Source of the DNA: Eumeta japonica
Taxonomy: Eukaryota; Arthropoda; Insecta; Lepidoptera; Psychidae
Direction: 5' to 3'
Length of the DNA stretch: 64,000 bases
NCBI GenBank assembly: GCA_005406025.1
Contig: BGZK01001248.1
Span: 118,559 to 182,558 of the forward strand
The stretch's first letter is position 1; each line of letters opens with the position of its first letter. Shown here one piece after another: positions 1-10,719 of the stretch. A program made the translations under genes and the position numbers. The notes under the pieces were generated by a model, which had not been told where the DNA came from, ran no database searches, and worked only from the letters and a program-made list of their open reading frames with translations.

Positions 1-1428
1 TGTTTTCTCGACACCTGCCGTCGGGTGGCGCCTATCACATTGTAATTATTTGTATATTGTTTATCATAATTCATAATTGATAAAACAATTAAGTATTTTA
101 GGCCTAAGGTGAAGCCCTATGATGTCAGAGGTCACATAAAAACAACCGTAAGCCCTGGGCCTCATATCTCTTAGAATACGATTAAACATTCTGTATTATA
201 TCTTTATGTTTTTTCATGTATTATTATTGTTAAACTCGCTTTTGTAAAATACGGCGTTACAAATGTGATATTTCAAACCGCTTTAGACTTCCAGTCGAGC
301 CAGAAAAATAGCTGAGAACAGCATCAGCGACCGTGAGTACTGGGATAATTTTAATTGAATTGAAAGAGCTCACTCTGACGATAAAAAAAATTAATTTAAT
401 ATAAATAGCAGAAATTCCATTAAATTAAAGACTTGCAATCCTAAAATCTGAAATAATTCGCACTCAGTAAAATATCTGATTAATATGATAAATAAATCTT
501 TAATCCTTTTACCCTTATACCCGTCCGTAATCCCACTCTTTGTACTTATCCTATACATAAATAACAAACAAAAATTTATTGTACAAATAAAATTATTTTA
601 GAAATAGTACCGAACCTTCGGCATGTGGGCCTAAATCGCGCTTGAAAGATTTTTATTTGTGTGGCCCCTAAAATAGAAAAAAAATTTGGAAGAATATATA
701 TTCATATATATATATATATACATCCATAATAAAATTGAAATTCTGAAGTGTCATTTTCTTTTAGATTTTACTTTATATAATTATATATTGTTTTATTACT
801 TTATTGTAGTAATACAGTATTTTTGGAAATTGAAACATATAAATAGAAATGCTAGGAAGCAAATATTAAACTCTTTTACTCACATTATTAAATTGTTTTA
901 TTTTTACCCTTTTTAGTTAAGTAGGTACATTTGAAATATTACTTCAAAAGTATAAACAGTGCCAAAGGCTTTTCCATAAATTATTATGAATTGTTAATTT
1001 GTTGATAAGAAGTATTGATGTCTCTATAAATTTATTTTCAGCAAACCATTGTGATGAAAACTCAAAAATAAGTTCATGTTAAACTAATGATGAATAAGTT
1101 TAAACTAAAGTAAAGAAAAAATAAGCCGTGAATATTGATGGAACACAATGTCTACACTTGAAATTATGTATTGTAATTTACTAGCAAAATAAATATTATA
1201 ACTTGTAAAGAATCTAATTCATTTTATTTGAGCTAAACAAAATACGTTATTAGTAAGATATATCTGATGGTAACGATTATTTGAAAAAATTGATGTATTA
1301 TTAAAAATCTGTAGTTACCGCCCTTAGTGACAGATAATAAACGAGGTTAGTGTGCAAGACGTGGTTCACGGCTTATGTGGGACATAAAAAATTTCAGCAA
1401 AAAGTTTACTGAAAAACATGAACTTGTA
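1..1428. other. AT-rich non-coding stretch
   Basis: No convincing coding frame is visible on either strand. There is a short (at)n run near 700-720. A pyrimidine-rich acceptor-like site ends at about 1,041 and is followed by AATAAA at 1,188-1,193, so a plus-strand terminal exon is conceivable, but the short frames after it close quickly. Confidence 0.6.
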
Positions 1429-1626
1429 TAGATGGCGCTGATTACAATGTAATCGTTTCCACTAACCAGGACCATATAAAAGCTTTTTCCTGTCTATTTT
1501 ACAAATAATGTATATTTGTATTAATCATATTAGCAACGCTGAGTGAGAATTTGATGAGAAATAAATTTAATTATATGGATTATAGTTGCCAATTATAGTT
1601 ATATAAGTGGGCGCTAGATGGCGCTG
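1429..1626 (+). promoter_or_regulatory. Pair of CTCF-like sites (TAGATGGCGCTG)
   Basis: The identical 12-mer TAGATGGCGCTG occurs at 1,429-1,440 and 1,615-1,626 in the same orientation. It fits the core of the insect CTCF motif (AGRTGGCGC). The flanks differ, so this is not a simple local duplication. A related core lies at 35,404-35,413. Insulator or architectural function is inference; similar words also occur in some lepidopteran repeats. Confidence 0.35.
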
Positions 1627-3002
1627 CGTGTACCTTCAGCGGTTCGCCTTTGGACTGCACTGAACAATAGATATGGCAAAACCATCTCGGTTGTTCGAGG
1701 AACACTAAAATCTATAATGTTGAGGATATATTATAAAGAATCAACTTCTCCGTGTGTATTTTAAATACCACAAAAATTTATTTTAATCCACATTACGGAG
1801 GCAACTATACAAACTAGTATTTAGGGTAAATATATTAAGCGCTAAAATATTTGCTTAATATTTATGGGTAGACAAAATACGTGAATAAAAAAATATTGTA
1901 ACATTACATAGGAGTACGTATATAGATACATTTATTATACGCGTATTTATTTTTCGACAAATATATAATATATTTTATATTCAGCAGCATGCTTTGCGTA
2001 TCATTTCGCTTACTTTCATAAAAGTGATATATTAAAAAAAATGCCAGCTACGTTAATTTAGCACAATTTTTGTAATCACACTGTAATGTATATTTTTGCT
2101 GATTCGGTGCCACGTCATGGCTCGGAAGGAAATGGCAGGTTTTTGGCAGCTCACTGTTTATTTATTTAATTAAAAGATTTTGGAGTCTTTTTATATTAGA
2201 ACTTTAACAATTAACGATCACCGTCCGTCACATGCATTTATTAATTATTAAGAATTTTGTCTAGACTGATACCGTAAATCGACATCTTATATAGAATCGT
2301 TAAAACTTAGATTTGGACGTGTCTTCAGTTGAATAAATCTGTACCTACGGGTACATTATGTACATGGAGATCGATTAATATGTTTTTATGACAATTAAAA
2401 ATCATGGAATCAGTTAATTTAATTTTAACAATGAAGCATCAAATGTTTTAGATCATCATCATTTTCAATAGTAGGGCTATATGATTTTATTTAGATACTA
2501 AAAATATCGTTTTATGTTAAATGTTAATTTAGCCTAGGCTAAATCTTTCTTTTATCTTCTTTAATCTTTAAATATTAGATAAAATTAATAAAATATTTGA
2601 AATAATTCAGTAATAATGTATTAATCAAATTAGGTAATTGTTAGATTGATTAATACTAAAGTTCACACTAGGTACACTGTTGTTTAGACTGTTGGGTGAA
2701 ATTAGTTCTTAGATCTGAAAATCACTTTTCTGTGAAAACCCTTACAACAAAGTAAAAAAAATATTAATTTCCGTTTTTTAAAACGTTGTCAGTCGTCAGA
2801 ACGACAAAAATTTGCAGTCCACGTAAGCCAACCACACTAATAGGTATCGTTAATTCATCGTCAATTATGAGTTATATACTCATGTGGTCATATACAACTC
2901 ATTACCTAATATAATTAAACATATATTTCAATTTTAATTTGTACTTTCTGAAAATTTTCCACGGTCACAATAGAAATATTGCTTAATTAAGAGAAAAAAA
3001 AA
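1627..3002. other. AT-rich non-coding stretch
   Basis: AT-rich DNA with many stops in all frames. I see no exon, RNA gene or recognised repeat. If the start exon at 3,009-3,026 is real, this is the 5' part of its intron on the minus strand. Confidence 0.6.
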
Positions 3003-3008
3003 ACTAAC

Positions 3009-3026
3009 CTTTCCAATTCCCGCCAT
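3009..3026 (-). CDS. Candidate short first coding exon (MAGIGK, then donor)
   Basis: Read on the minus strand, an ATG at 3,026-3,024 opens six codons (M A G I G K) that run directly into a strong donor, AAG|GTTAGT (donor at 3,008-3,003). The exon would end in phase 0. Upstream (higher coordinates) lie a GAGA tract near 3,131 and a CpG-rich island at 3,240-3,440, the arrangement expected for a 5' UTR and promoter. No acceptor is visible just upstream, so this would be a first exon. An alternative reading is that ATGGCGGGAA is only an E2F-like binding word; the same word occurs at 16,049. The downstream exon is not identified and no gene name can be given. Confidence 0.3.
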
Positions 3027-3129
3027 AATTCAACACAAGACAATCAGAATTTGAACACACGACGTGAGAAATTCGAAATTCGAATTTCGTCACACGGACC
3101 GATTTCGAAAAAACAATAAGAAAGACGTG

Positions 3130-3440
3130 TGAGAGAGAGAGCCACTGTTCTAAATTTAAGAACTTGTCAAGTTCATACATTTTTATATAAATTTAAAACG
3201 CTTTAAATCGACGCGAAAGAGACAGCTAGATTTCAGCGCTGCGAGTTTGGAGGCGATGCGAGTTCAATGCACCGTCCTCCTTTTCAAGGGGCGGATGGGG
3301 TGTAGCTCCGTCCCGCTCGCGCGGCGGGCGCGTGCGCGCGAGCGAGCGGCGGCGCTATACGTCAAACCGCTTTTTTGCTGCCAGACTGAATTTCGACGGT
3401 GTAGTCAGATGCGCGACCTCTTGATACGTAACATCGTGAG
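3130..3440 (-). promoter_or_regulatory. CpG-rich island with GAGA tract; candidate promoter
   Basis: In AT-rich surroundings, 3,240-3,440 is densely CpG-rich, with runs of gcgcgcgagcgagcggcggcg. A GAGAGAGAG tract (a possible GAGA-factor site) lies at about 3,131-3,139. The island sits 200-400 bp upstream of the minus-strand ATG at 3,026. A 65-codon frame on the plus strand here is a by-product of high GC and starts at TTG. The orientation of transcription is inferred only from the nearby donor. Confidence 0.4.
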
Positions 3441-5570
3441 ATGATAAAAAATTTACTACTTGCGAATAACCGAAGTCATCGCCTAAATAATGTCAGTAGC
3501 TAAAGATTAATCGATAATACATTTTTTTTTGTTTCTTAAAAGTAAAGACTCTTTTACGTACACATGCGTACCAAAGTAGAGTTGTGCAATTTGAGAAAAG
3601 TGTCTATACGTTTGAAAAGTTACTCTGAAACGTTAAACTTAGACTTACTATAAAAAAGTAACTTACAAAAACTTAATAATGGGCTCGCTTTGAATATATG
3701 TAATTACACATATTGTGTCCACCTGATTTTAGGCGTAGGTAAAAGATAAATCGAATTGGTACTAGAATGTTTTAGGTATATTTCATAAAATTATAAATAT
3801 TGTAACATCACCTTACAATCAGTCAGTCATACGCAGTAACAACGAAAATCGTATTTAAATGATATTTCTCGTAACAACAAAAGCCCAATGTATTTTTCGG
3901 GTGCAGTTAATCGCATTACTTGAAATTGAAAACCTTATTACATTTAAATTTACTAAAACACTAAACTAAACACTAAAACATTATTAAAACACAGTATTAT
4001 TAGTACGCCAACGCCACAAAATAAAGCTGGCGATAATTACAAAGAAAAAACTGATTTGTGTCATATAAGCGGTCGGGACTGTGAGTTCTTTACAAAATCA
4101 ACTTAAAACGTCATCAAATTTTACCATTTTAATTAATCCTTAAAAAGAGTATATGCTCGTGCTGTTGAAGTTCGGCCATGTTCGTTTAACTCGATCGATA
4201 TCCAGTAACAAATTGTGAAAGCATTTATGTTAAATGGTCATGGTTTTTATGGGAAAGTTTATGTAAACTCTACCCAACCATAACAAATATAAAAAACATC
4301 AAATAGTCACAGGGAAAGATTATAAAACTTTAATAACAATAGGTTTCTGAGGTACTATATTTATTATTTTCATAACTATTATTTCACGTAAGTTTCATAC
4401 ATAAGACAGATAAATAGATAGTCACTGGCATGTTCTAGTGGAAACATTAATGACATAATTAAATTTAAATATTTGTTAATCTCAGCGCTAATTGTGAAAA
4501 TAATTGCAGTTTTTGATTCCTAAGCGTAGAACATGATGGTTTTTAATAAAATAAGAAGTCGTTACTAAGAATAAAAATATTATACAGACAGATTGTTCTA
4601 GATACTCTCCACAATTACTTCTTAAATAGATAAAATTAATTTTAATATTTTATTTGTGTTTAAAATACAAAAATACTTAAAGTGCTTTCAGAATAGTGTT
4701 CAATCTTTCTTTTTAACAATGAAATTGTAATTAATATAACTACAATATAAACTAGAAAACCGTTTAAACATAAAACTTTCAAAAAGATGAAATCCCAATA
4801 TTAATGTTGAAACTGTGATTCTGTTTAATGAAGTGTCTTACTTGAGAACTAACAATATAATCTTATTATTAATTATATGGTGTCAGTTTAATTACTTTTT
4901 GTAGACACTATTTTGAGTTACACAGCTATTCAAAGATTTAATACGTTTTTAAAATTAAAATATACAATTTAACCTCTGAATACGCAATTTTTCGCTGTGC
5001 TCTGTTTTGCAGTACGTATAGAAACATATGGTTGCTAGAGCTAAAAAACGTTAAAAATAGGACATAGAATGCAAAATTAATTTAAAAAGTAACTTTTGGT
5101 TAAAGTTTTAAAGAGATCCTTACTGATTTTAATTTACAAATTACGAATCATTTAAATATTAGCACTATAATTAATTTTTAAATCCGAAAAAAAACACTGT
5201 TATTTCATGGTTTGAAGTTTTGACTTCTGTCGGTATTACCCAATGACCGACTCTATTTGTTTTTATTATCATCGCCTTAATCACGCAAAAAGAAAAATAA
5301 TAAAAATTAAAGAAAACCTTGAATTATTTTTGTAACGATACATCATTCGACCGAACAATCGAATTAGATCTTTTTTTAATTAGAATTATCTTGGATAATA
5401 AGTGCTATATTAACTATTTAGTTTTGTTGCTAATAAAAATGTGAATACCATAAAAATAAAGATTTTCTTTCGATAGTCTAAACAAAAGCACTAAATTCAA
5501 ACATGATTTTGGAATATGAACACTAATCAAATGGATTTATGCAGCGTCAAGGAAAATCAAGAATCTGTCA
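3441..5570. other. AT-rich non-coding stretch
   Basis: Very AT-rich, many homopolymer runs, all frames closed by stops. No exon, RNA gene or repeat family is recognised. Confidence 0.6.
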
Positions 5571-5715
5571 GCCAAACTATCAAGCGTATGCGGTCGCAGT
5601 AGACGGCGGCGGCTCCGAGAGGTGTGGTGGGGGCGTGTGCGCGCGACAGAGACATGTATACACCCCTCTCGCTGTCTGCGCCGGCTAACGGTGCGCACGA
5701 GCAGACCTCGAATTG
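5571..5715. promoter_or_regulatory. CpG-rich island
   Basis: An abrupt CpG-rich block containing ggcggcggc, a gtgcgcgcgacagagac stretch and gccggctaacggtgcgcac, flanked on both sides by AT-rich DNA. There is no open frame of note and no convincing splice donor beside it. It resembles the other islands in the window and may be a promoter or enhancer; orientation is unknown. Confidence 0.35.
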
Positions 5716-7885
5716 TTTAGACCTGTACTAACACAAAAAACCGGTCAAGTGCAAGTCTTATTCGCATACCGGGGTCTCTGTATGCGGTACCATAGGTCTT
5801 GCATCTTGATAAATCTGAGCCATTTTAGTTAGCCGTAAATTAGGTTTGTCTGTATCAAAATCGATTCTCAGTTATTTGTTAGAGATTAAAAATACACAAA
5901 GTCTAAACGTTTGTATGACAAAAATGTATTAAAATCTATTTGTATCGATAACTATATTATAATACACAAGGACATACTTCCATTATTAAAAGGCAGACGA
6001 TTCTTGTAATAATGATAATTCTATTAAAAACGAAACCCAAGGATGATAGCGTCTGAAAAGATTCTCATATTATTTAAATTAATATTATTAATTCAACAGT
6101 ACTCTCTATTCACAAGCAAAAGATCAGAATGATTTTGAAAATGATAAAATGGTACGGAAAAAATTCATGTTTTTACAAAATAAAGGTTACAAACGTAATA
6201 ATTACTTATAATGTAAATTGCTTTATTTTTTGCTCGAGTAATAATCAGGAAATATGGCAAGTGTCATAACTGCCATATTTCATGTGCATCATTATAAAAG
6301 GAAACATAAAAAATTTTCGAATACGAGATCTTTTTGAAGAATAAGATCTTCGATTAACTTTCTAATGGAATAATATTTACAATAGTTCTTTTGTAATCAT
6401 TCTTTTATAGAAAAAAATAACATAAAAAAAAATAAACTCGATGAGTCTTGTGGAAAAAATTCCCGTCAATGGTGAAAATATTGTTTGTAATATTATAATG
6501 AATTAGACTCTGTATAGAATATATCTTTTATTTTTGAAATTAATTTAGAAATGTATTTGATTAAACTATAGATATTAAATAATGAAAATTTCGCAGTTAA
6601 TGTAGATAGGTGCCTACAATGACAATCCAATCCAAGCACTTGAATTATTATAAAATTAAACTAAGCAACGAATTCGAAAAAAAATAACTATTTAAAGATC
6701 GTGTTATTTGCAAAATCTGAAAATGGTGTCACTAGCAAATATTTTTAACAAAATTTTATAATTTGATTCCTATTCATTGAGATACAACTACATTGAGATA
6801 TAAGTACAAGATTGTGTTGCAGACTGTTCGAGAAATATTTTAATGAAAATTGTTAAATTTAATAAACACTAATAGAATAAAATAGTTAAAATTAATAAAA
6901 ACTCTGTTACAATACCTACCTACCTATCCCGTGATTCGACATGACATTTTTTATTATTTCAATAAAATGTTATTTAAGTGAAATAACAAAATTAAAAAAA
7001 ATACATTCAAACTAATTTTAATAAAAAGACGAAAACCCAACTACATCTCTTTTTCTATTTTTTGTGACGTTTGCGATACACAATTAAATAAAATTATGTC
7101 TAGGGATGACGTCATTACATATTAGAAAATTTATTGGCGACCATAATGTTCGAGCTGGTCACCATCGCTTCGTACAAGAAAAAAAAAGCGAAAGGATATG
7201 TGTAACTTTAAGAAATCAACTCCTTTAAAGCATAACACCACTGATTTTCAGACAATTAAGGGACAATGTCGTCAAAGCTGATTTTAATACTTAAATATAT
7301 CGCTTTCTTAATGATATTTAATAAAATTACAATGAACATATTGATATAAATTACTCTCTAAAAACAATACATTTTATTTATTATTATTAAAACCTCCGCA
7401 GAAGAAAAGATAGGTAATTTAAATTTTTTCAATTTCGTAAAAATATATGTAAGTAATAGGAGCAAATTTGATCTTTAGTTATGAAGAATAGCATTTATTA
7501 CGAAATATAAAATAGAATATATGTGTAATTATTGCCTGAAAAGTAATTAAAAAATTAAATACCTAATTCTTTAATTTTTTTTTATTAGAGAATATTTATT
7601 TATGAATATTTTATGCAAATAATTACTTATGATATTAATCCGAATGTACACTAATTATTTGACGATTCTTGGACATTCAAGCTTAAGAACTATTTGCTAA
7701 TTAGAGAGAATAAACCTTGTCAAAAAATGAAAATCCACTAAAATGGTACCTATTTTATTTCAAATTTAATGCGAACAGATTTAATGAGATTGCAAAAAAC
7801 ACGAAAAATGTTTTGGAAATGAAATTGTTCATGGAAATGCCTTTGGTGACTATTTTAAATTGGTTAATTATTACATTATTTGACC
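5716..7885. other. AT-rich non-coding stretch
   Basis: AT-rich sequence without a supported gene or repeat. It would be intronic if the minus-strand 38.8-kb exon and the 8.4-kb microexon belong to a gene that continues leftward. Confidence 0.55.
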
Positions 7886-7927
7886 TACATCAGTAATCAA
7901 GTATTTAAATACTTGATTACTGATGTA
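7886..7927. repeat. 42-bp perfect palindrome
   Basis: The left half, tacatcagtaatcaagtattt, is followed immediately by its exact reverse complement, with no loop and the centre at TTT|AAA (7,906/7,907). As RNA or single-stranded DNA it could form a 21-bp hairpin. No TA duplication or flanking element is evident. Confidence 0.9.
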
Positions 7928-8441
7928 TTTTAATACAATTTTAAAATTGATTTTTAATAGTAAGTGTAATATGTCTTCTATTCACATAATAATTATAATT
8001 ACACTACAGTTATCGATAAGCTGTAAATAATTTCTAGATTTCTCAAAAGTTAAATACTACGTAAAGTTTTAAAGTGAATATTAAATAACAATCAAATTGA
8101 AGAACAATTTTACAGTAGGCCAAAATACAATCTAAGGAGTACCATAGAGTATTAAAATAATTAATCACATATTTCACTTTTTCCGCATATATGGGCATCT
8201 ATATACATATAATGTTTAAAAAAACTGTAATTGAAATAAATACCATAATATCACATAACATGATTTTCCATAAGAAAATCATCATGTAAAAAATACATGT
8301 AACACAGTGGGAATAATTTTTTCTTTAAACATACAAAATATTGATGTATATTAATGTGTAATGAAAATTTAACCCGACAAATAAAAGACCAAATATAGTA
8401 GTTATTCGTAAACAACGTACTCTGTTGAACTCGATACTCAC
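7928..8441. other. AT-rich non-coding stretch beside the microexon
   Basis: On the minus strand this is the intron that begins at the donor at 8,441-8,436. No further exon is seen. The 84-codon minus-strand frame at 8,251-8,505 runs through both splice sites of the microexon and is probably its shadow. Confidence 0.5.
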
Positions 8442-8483
8442 TGCTAGCTTTTGGCATTTCTTTGATGTGTGATAAGACCCGAT
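8442..8483 (-). CDS. Candidate internal microexon, 42 nt
   Basis: On the minus strand a textbook acceptor (eight T, then CTCGTTCCAG) precedes 42 nt that end at a strong donor (GCA|GTGAGT). The length is a multiple of three, so the exon can be included or skipped without shifting frame. Read with two bases completing the first codon, it encodes R V L S H I K E M P K A S. The frame starting at base 1 is also open (I G S Y H T S K K C Q K L A); the third frame closes. The first reading matches the phase left by the start exon at 38,781-38,796, giving M A A T R D R V L S H I K E M P K A S. I do not recognise the family. The splice signals are the main evidence; gene identity is unknown. Confidence 0.5.
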
Positions 8484-9587
8484 CTGGAACGAGAAAAAAA
8501 ATCATGAATCACCGATCACATAAAAGAGTAACCATCCAAAGTCTTTACGACATATCATTTTAACATGTAATAGGAGGACGTGAATAATTATAAATAAATA
8601 CTAATAAAAAAATCGGGTCCTATATCATAACTTTTCCCTTCACAATTCCAATGATTCGTATAGCTAAAATTATTTTGCATTTTAAAATGTATATATCTCT
8701 GAATGTGTTATTGCATATTGTATGAAGAATATTTGAAATTCACTATATAGGCTTCCATCAAAGGATAGGTTGTTGAAATTTAAAGTTCACCTTTCATGCT
8801 GAAACTCATAACCGACTCATAAAGGAAATCACCCGTAATTATACAGAAAATAAGGTGGTTTCAGAAAAATACTTAATTTACAACTGCCATCTTTACAAAG
8901 GCTTCGTTTATGCTGGCATTCTAGACAGTCTGGTCAGTGATGAATACGCCCAATGTCAGTACGGGATTAATGAGAGTTAGGCAAACAGCACCCAGAACAA
9001 ACGGAAATTATAGGGTGTTAAAAATGTAAATTTAAATTTTAATGATCTAATTTTCAGGGATTTTTTTTTATATTATGTATACAAGTAGGATGATTGCAAT
9101 AGAAAACTATGAATATGAGATTTTTTTGAATATTTTGTCTGAAACAGGTATGAGTGCTATAATCACATGTGAATGTTTTGGAAATTCAATATATTCTAAT
9201 ATGAGGTTTCAAAACAAAAATAAATTATTTTTAACAAGCTTAGTTTATTTTATTAATCAAGCCAGTACCGATCAAGCGACAAACAAATTAAGGGTTAATA
9301 GGAAGTAAATTCCATATCCATGTCCTATATAGTTTCACCTTGATACTTGTGAGTGTATGTAGTACTTAAAATATTAATTTGCATTATCATCGAAACATTG
9401 TCTGTCTACCTTCATTCATAATTGAAAATCCATGTTTGAGATAGGGATGAGGAAGGGGTACAGACAAAGGTCTTAAAAAGCAAACATAAGGTTTGTAAGT
9501 CCCCGTAATGAAAATGTCGTCAATGTAATATCAGTTTATCTCTAAAAGAAAAATGGTTTGATAGTATTTATTCACCTCATTGAATAG
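8484..9587. other. Non-coding stretch before tandem array
   Basis: AT-rich, with a modestly less AT-rich part at 9,300-9,590. The 77-codon plus-strand frame at 9,075-9,308 has no recognisable motif and AT-driven composition, and is treated as chance. Confidence 0.5.
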
Positions 9588-10719
9588 GATCGTTTGACGA
9601 AGACATCCCTTTACCAAGGGCGTAGCGAGGTTTACGTGTCGGGAGGGGGGTTTCCAAAAAATTAAAATAACAAAAGTACGCATGAAATGACATCAGTGTT
9701 CATTTAAAAAAAATCAGGGGGTCCCAACCCCCAACCTCCCGCTCCCAACCCGGATCGTTTGAAGAAATACCTTTACCAAGGGCGTAGCGAGGTTTTCGTC
9801 TCGGGAAGGGGTTTCAAAAAAATTAAAATAACAAAGGTACGCATGAAATGACATCAGAGTTCATTTTAAAAAAATCAGGGGGTCCCAACCCCCAACCTCC
9901 CGCTCCCAACCCGGATCGTTTGAAGAAATACCTTTACCAAGGGCGTAGCGAGGTTTTCGTGTCGGGAAGGGGTTTCAAAAAAATTAAAATAACAAAGGTG
10001 CGCATGAAATGACATCAGAGTTCATTTAAAAAAAATCAGGGGGTCCCAACCCCCAACCTCTCTCTCCCAATCCGGATAGTTTGAAGAAATACCTTTACCA
10101 AGGGCGTAGCGAGGTTTTCGTGTCGGGAAGGGGTTTCAAAAAAATTAAAATAACAAAGGTGCGCATGAAATGACATCAGAGTTCATTTAAAAAAATCAGG
10201 GGGTCCCAACCCCCAACCTCTCTCTCCCAATCCGGATCGTTTGAAGAAATACCTTTACCAAGGGCGTAGCGAGGTTTTCGTGTCGGGAAGGGGTTTCAAA
10301 AAAATTAAAATAACAAAGGTGCGCATGAAATGACATCAGAGTTCATTTAAAAAAAATCAGGGGGTCCCAACCCCCAACCTCCCTCTCCCAACCCGGATCG
10401 TTTGAAGAAATACCTTTACCAAGGGCGTAGCGAGGTTTTCGTGTCGGGAAGGGGTTTCAAAAAAATTAAAATAACAAAGGTACGCATGAAATGAAATCAG
10501 TGTTCATTTAAAAAAAATCAGGGTGGTCCCAACCCTCAACCTTCCGCTCCCAACCCGGATCGTTTGAAGAAATGCCTTTACCAAGGGCGTAGCGAAGTTT
10601 TCGTGTCGGGAAGGGGTTTCAAAAAAATTAAAATAACAAAGGTACGCATGAAATGACATCAGTGTTCATTTTAAAAAATCAGGGTGGTCCCAACCCCCAA
10701 CCTCCCTCACCCAACCCGG
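9588..10719 (+). repeat. Tandem array, seven copies of a ~161-bp unit
   Basis: The anchor cctttaccaagggcgtagcg recurs at 9,608, 9,770, 9,931, 10,092, 10,252, 10,413 and 10,575 (steps of 160-162 bp). Each unit holds a GC-rich head (aagggcgtagcgaggtttt), an A-rich centre and a C-rich tail (gggggtcccaacccccaacc). Adjacent copies share variants: ccaacctctctctccc in copies 3 and 4, and the gggtggtccc insertion in the last two, which indicates local homogenisation. No unit has a continuous open frame. The word gggcgtagc also occurs at ends of some hAT-type MITEs, so the array may have grown from such an element; that is inference. Confidence 0.95.

Noticed and set aside
1040..1210. Plus-strand 3' terminal exon (acceptor plus AATAAA)
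   Set aside because: Frames after the acceptor close within 9-12 codons or fewer, and such signals are frequent in AT-rich DNA.
9588..10719. CRISPR array
   Set aside because: The whole 161-bp unit repeats, with no unique spacers, and the context is an animal genome.
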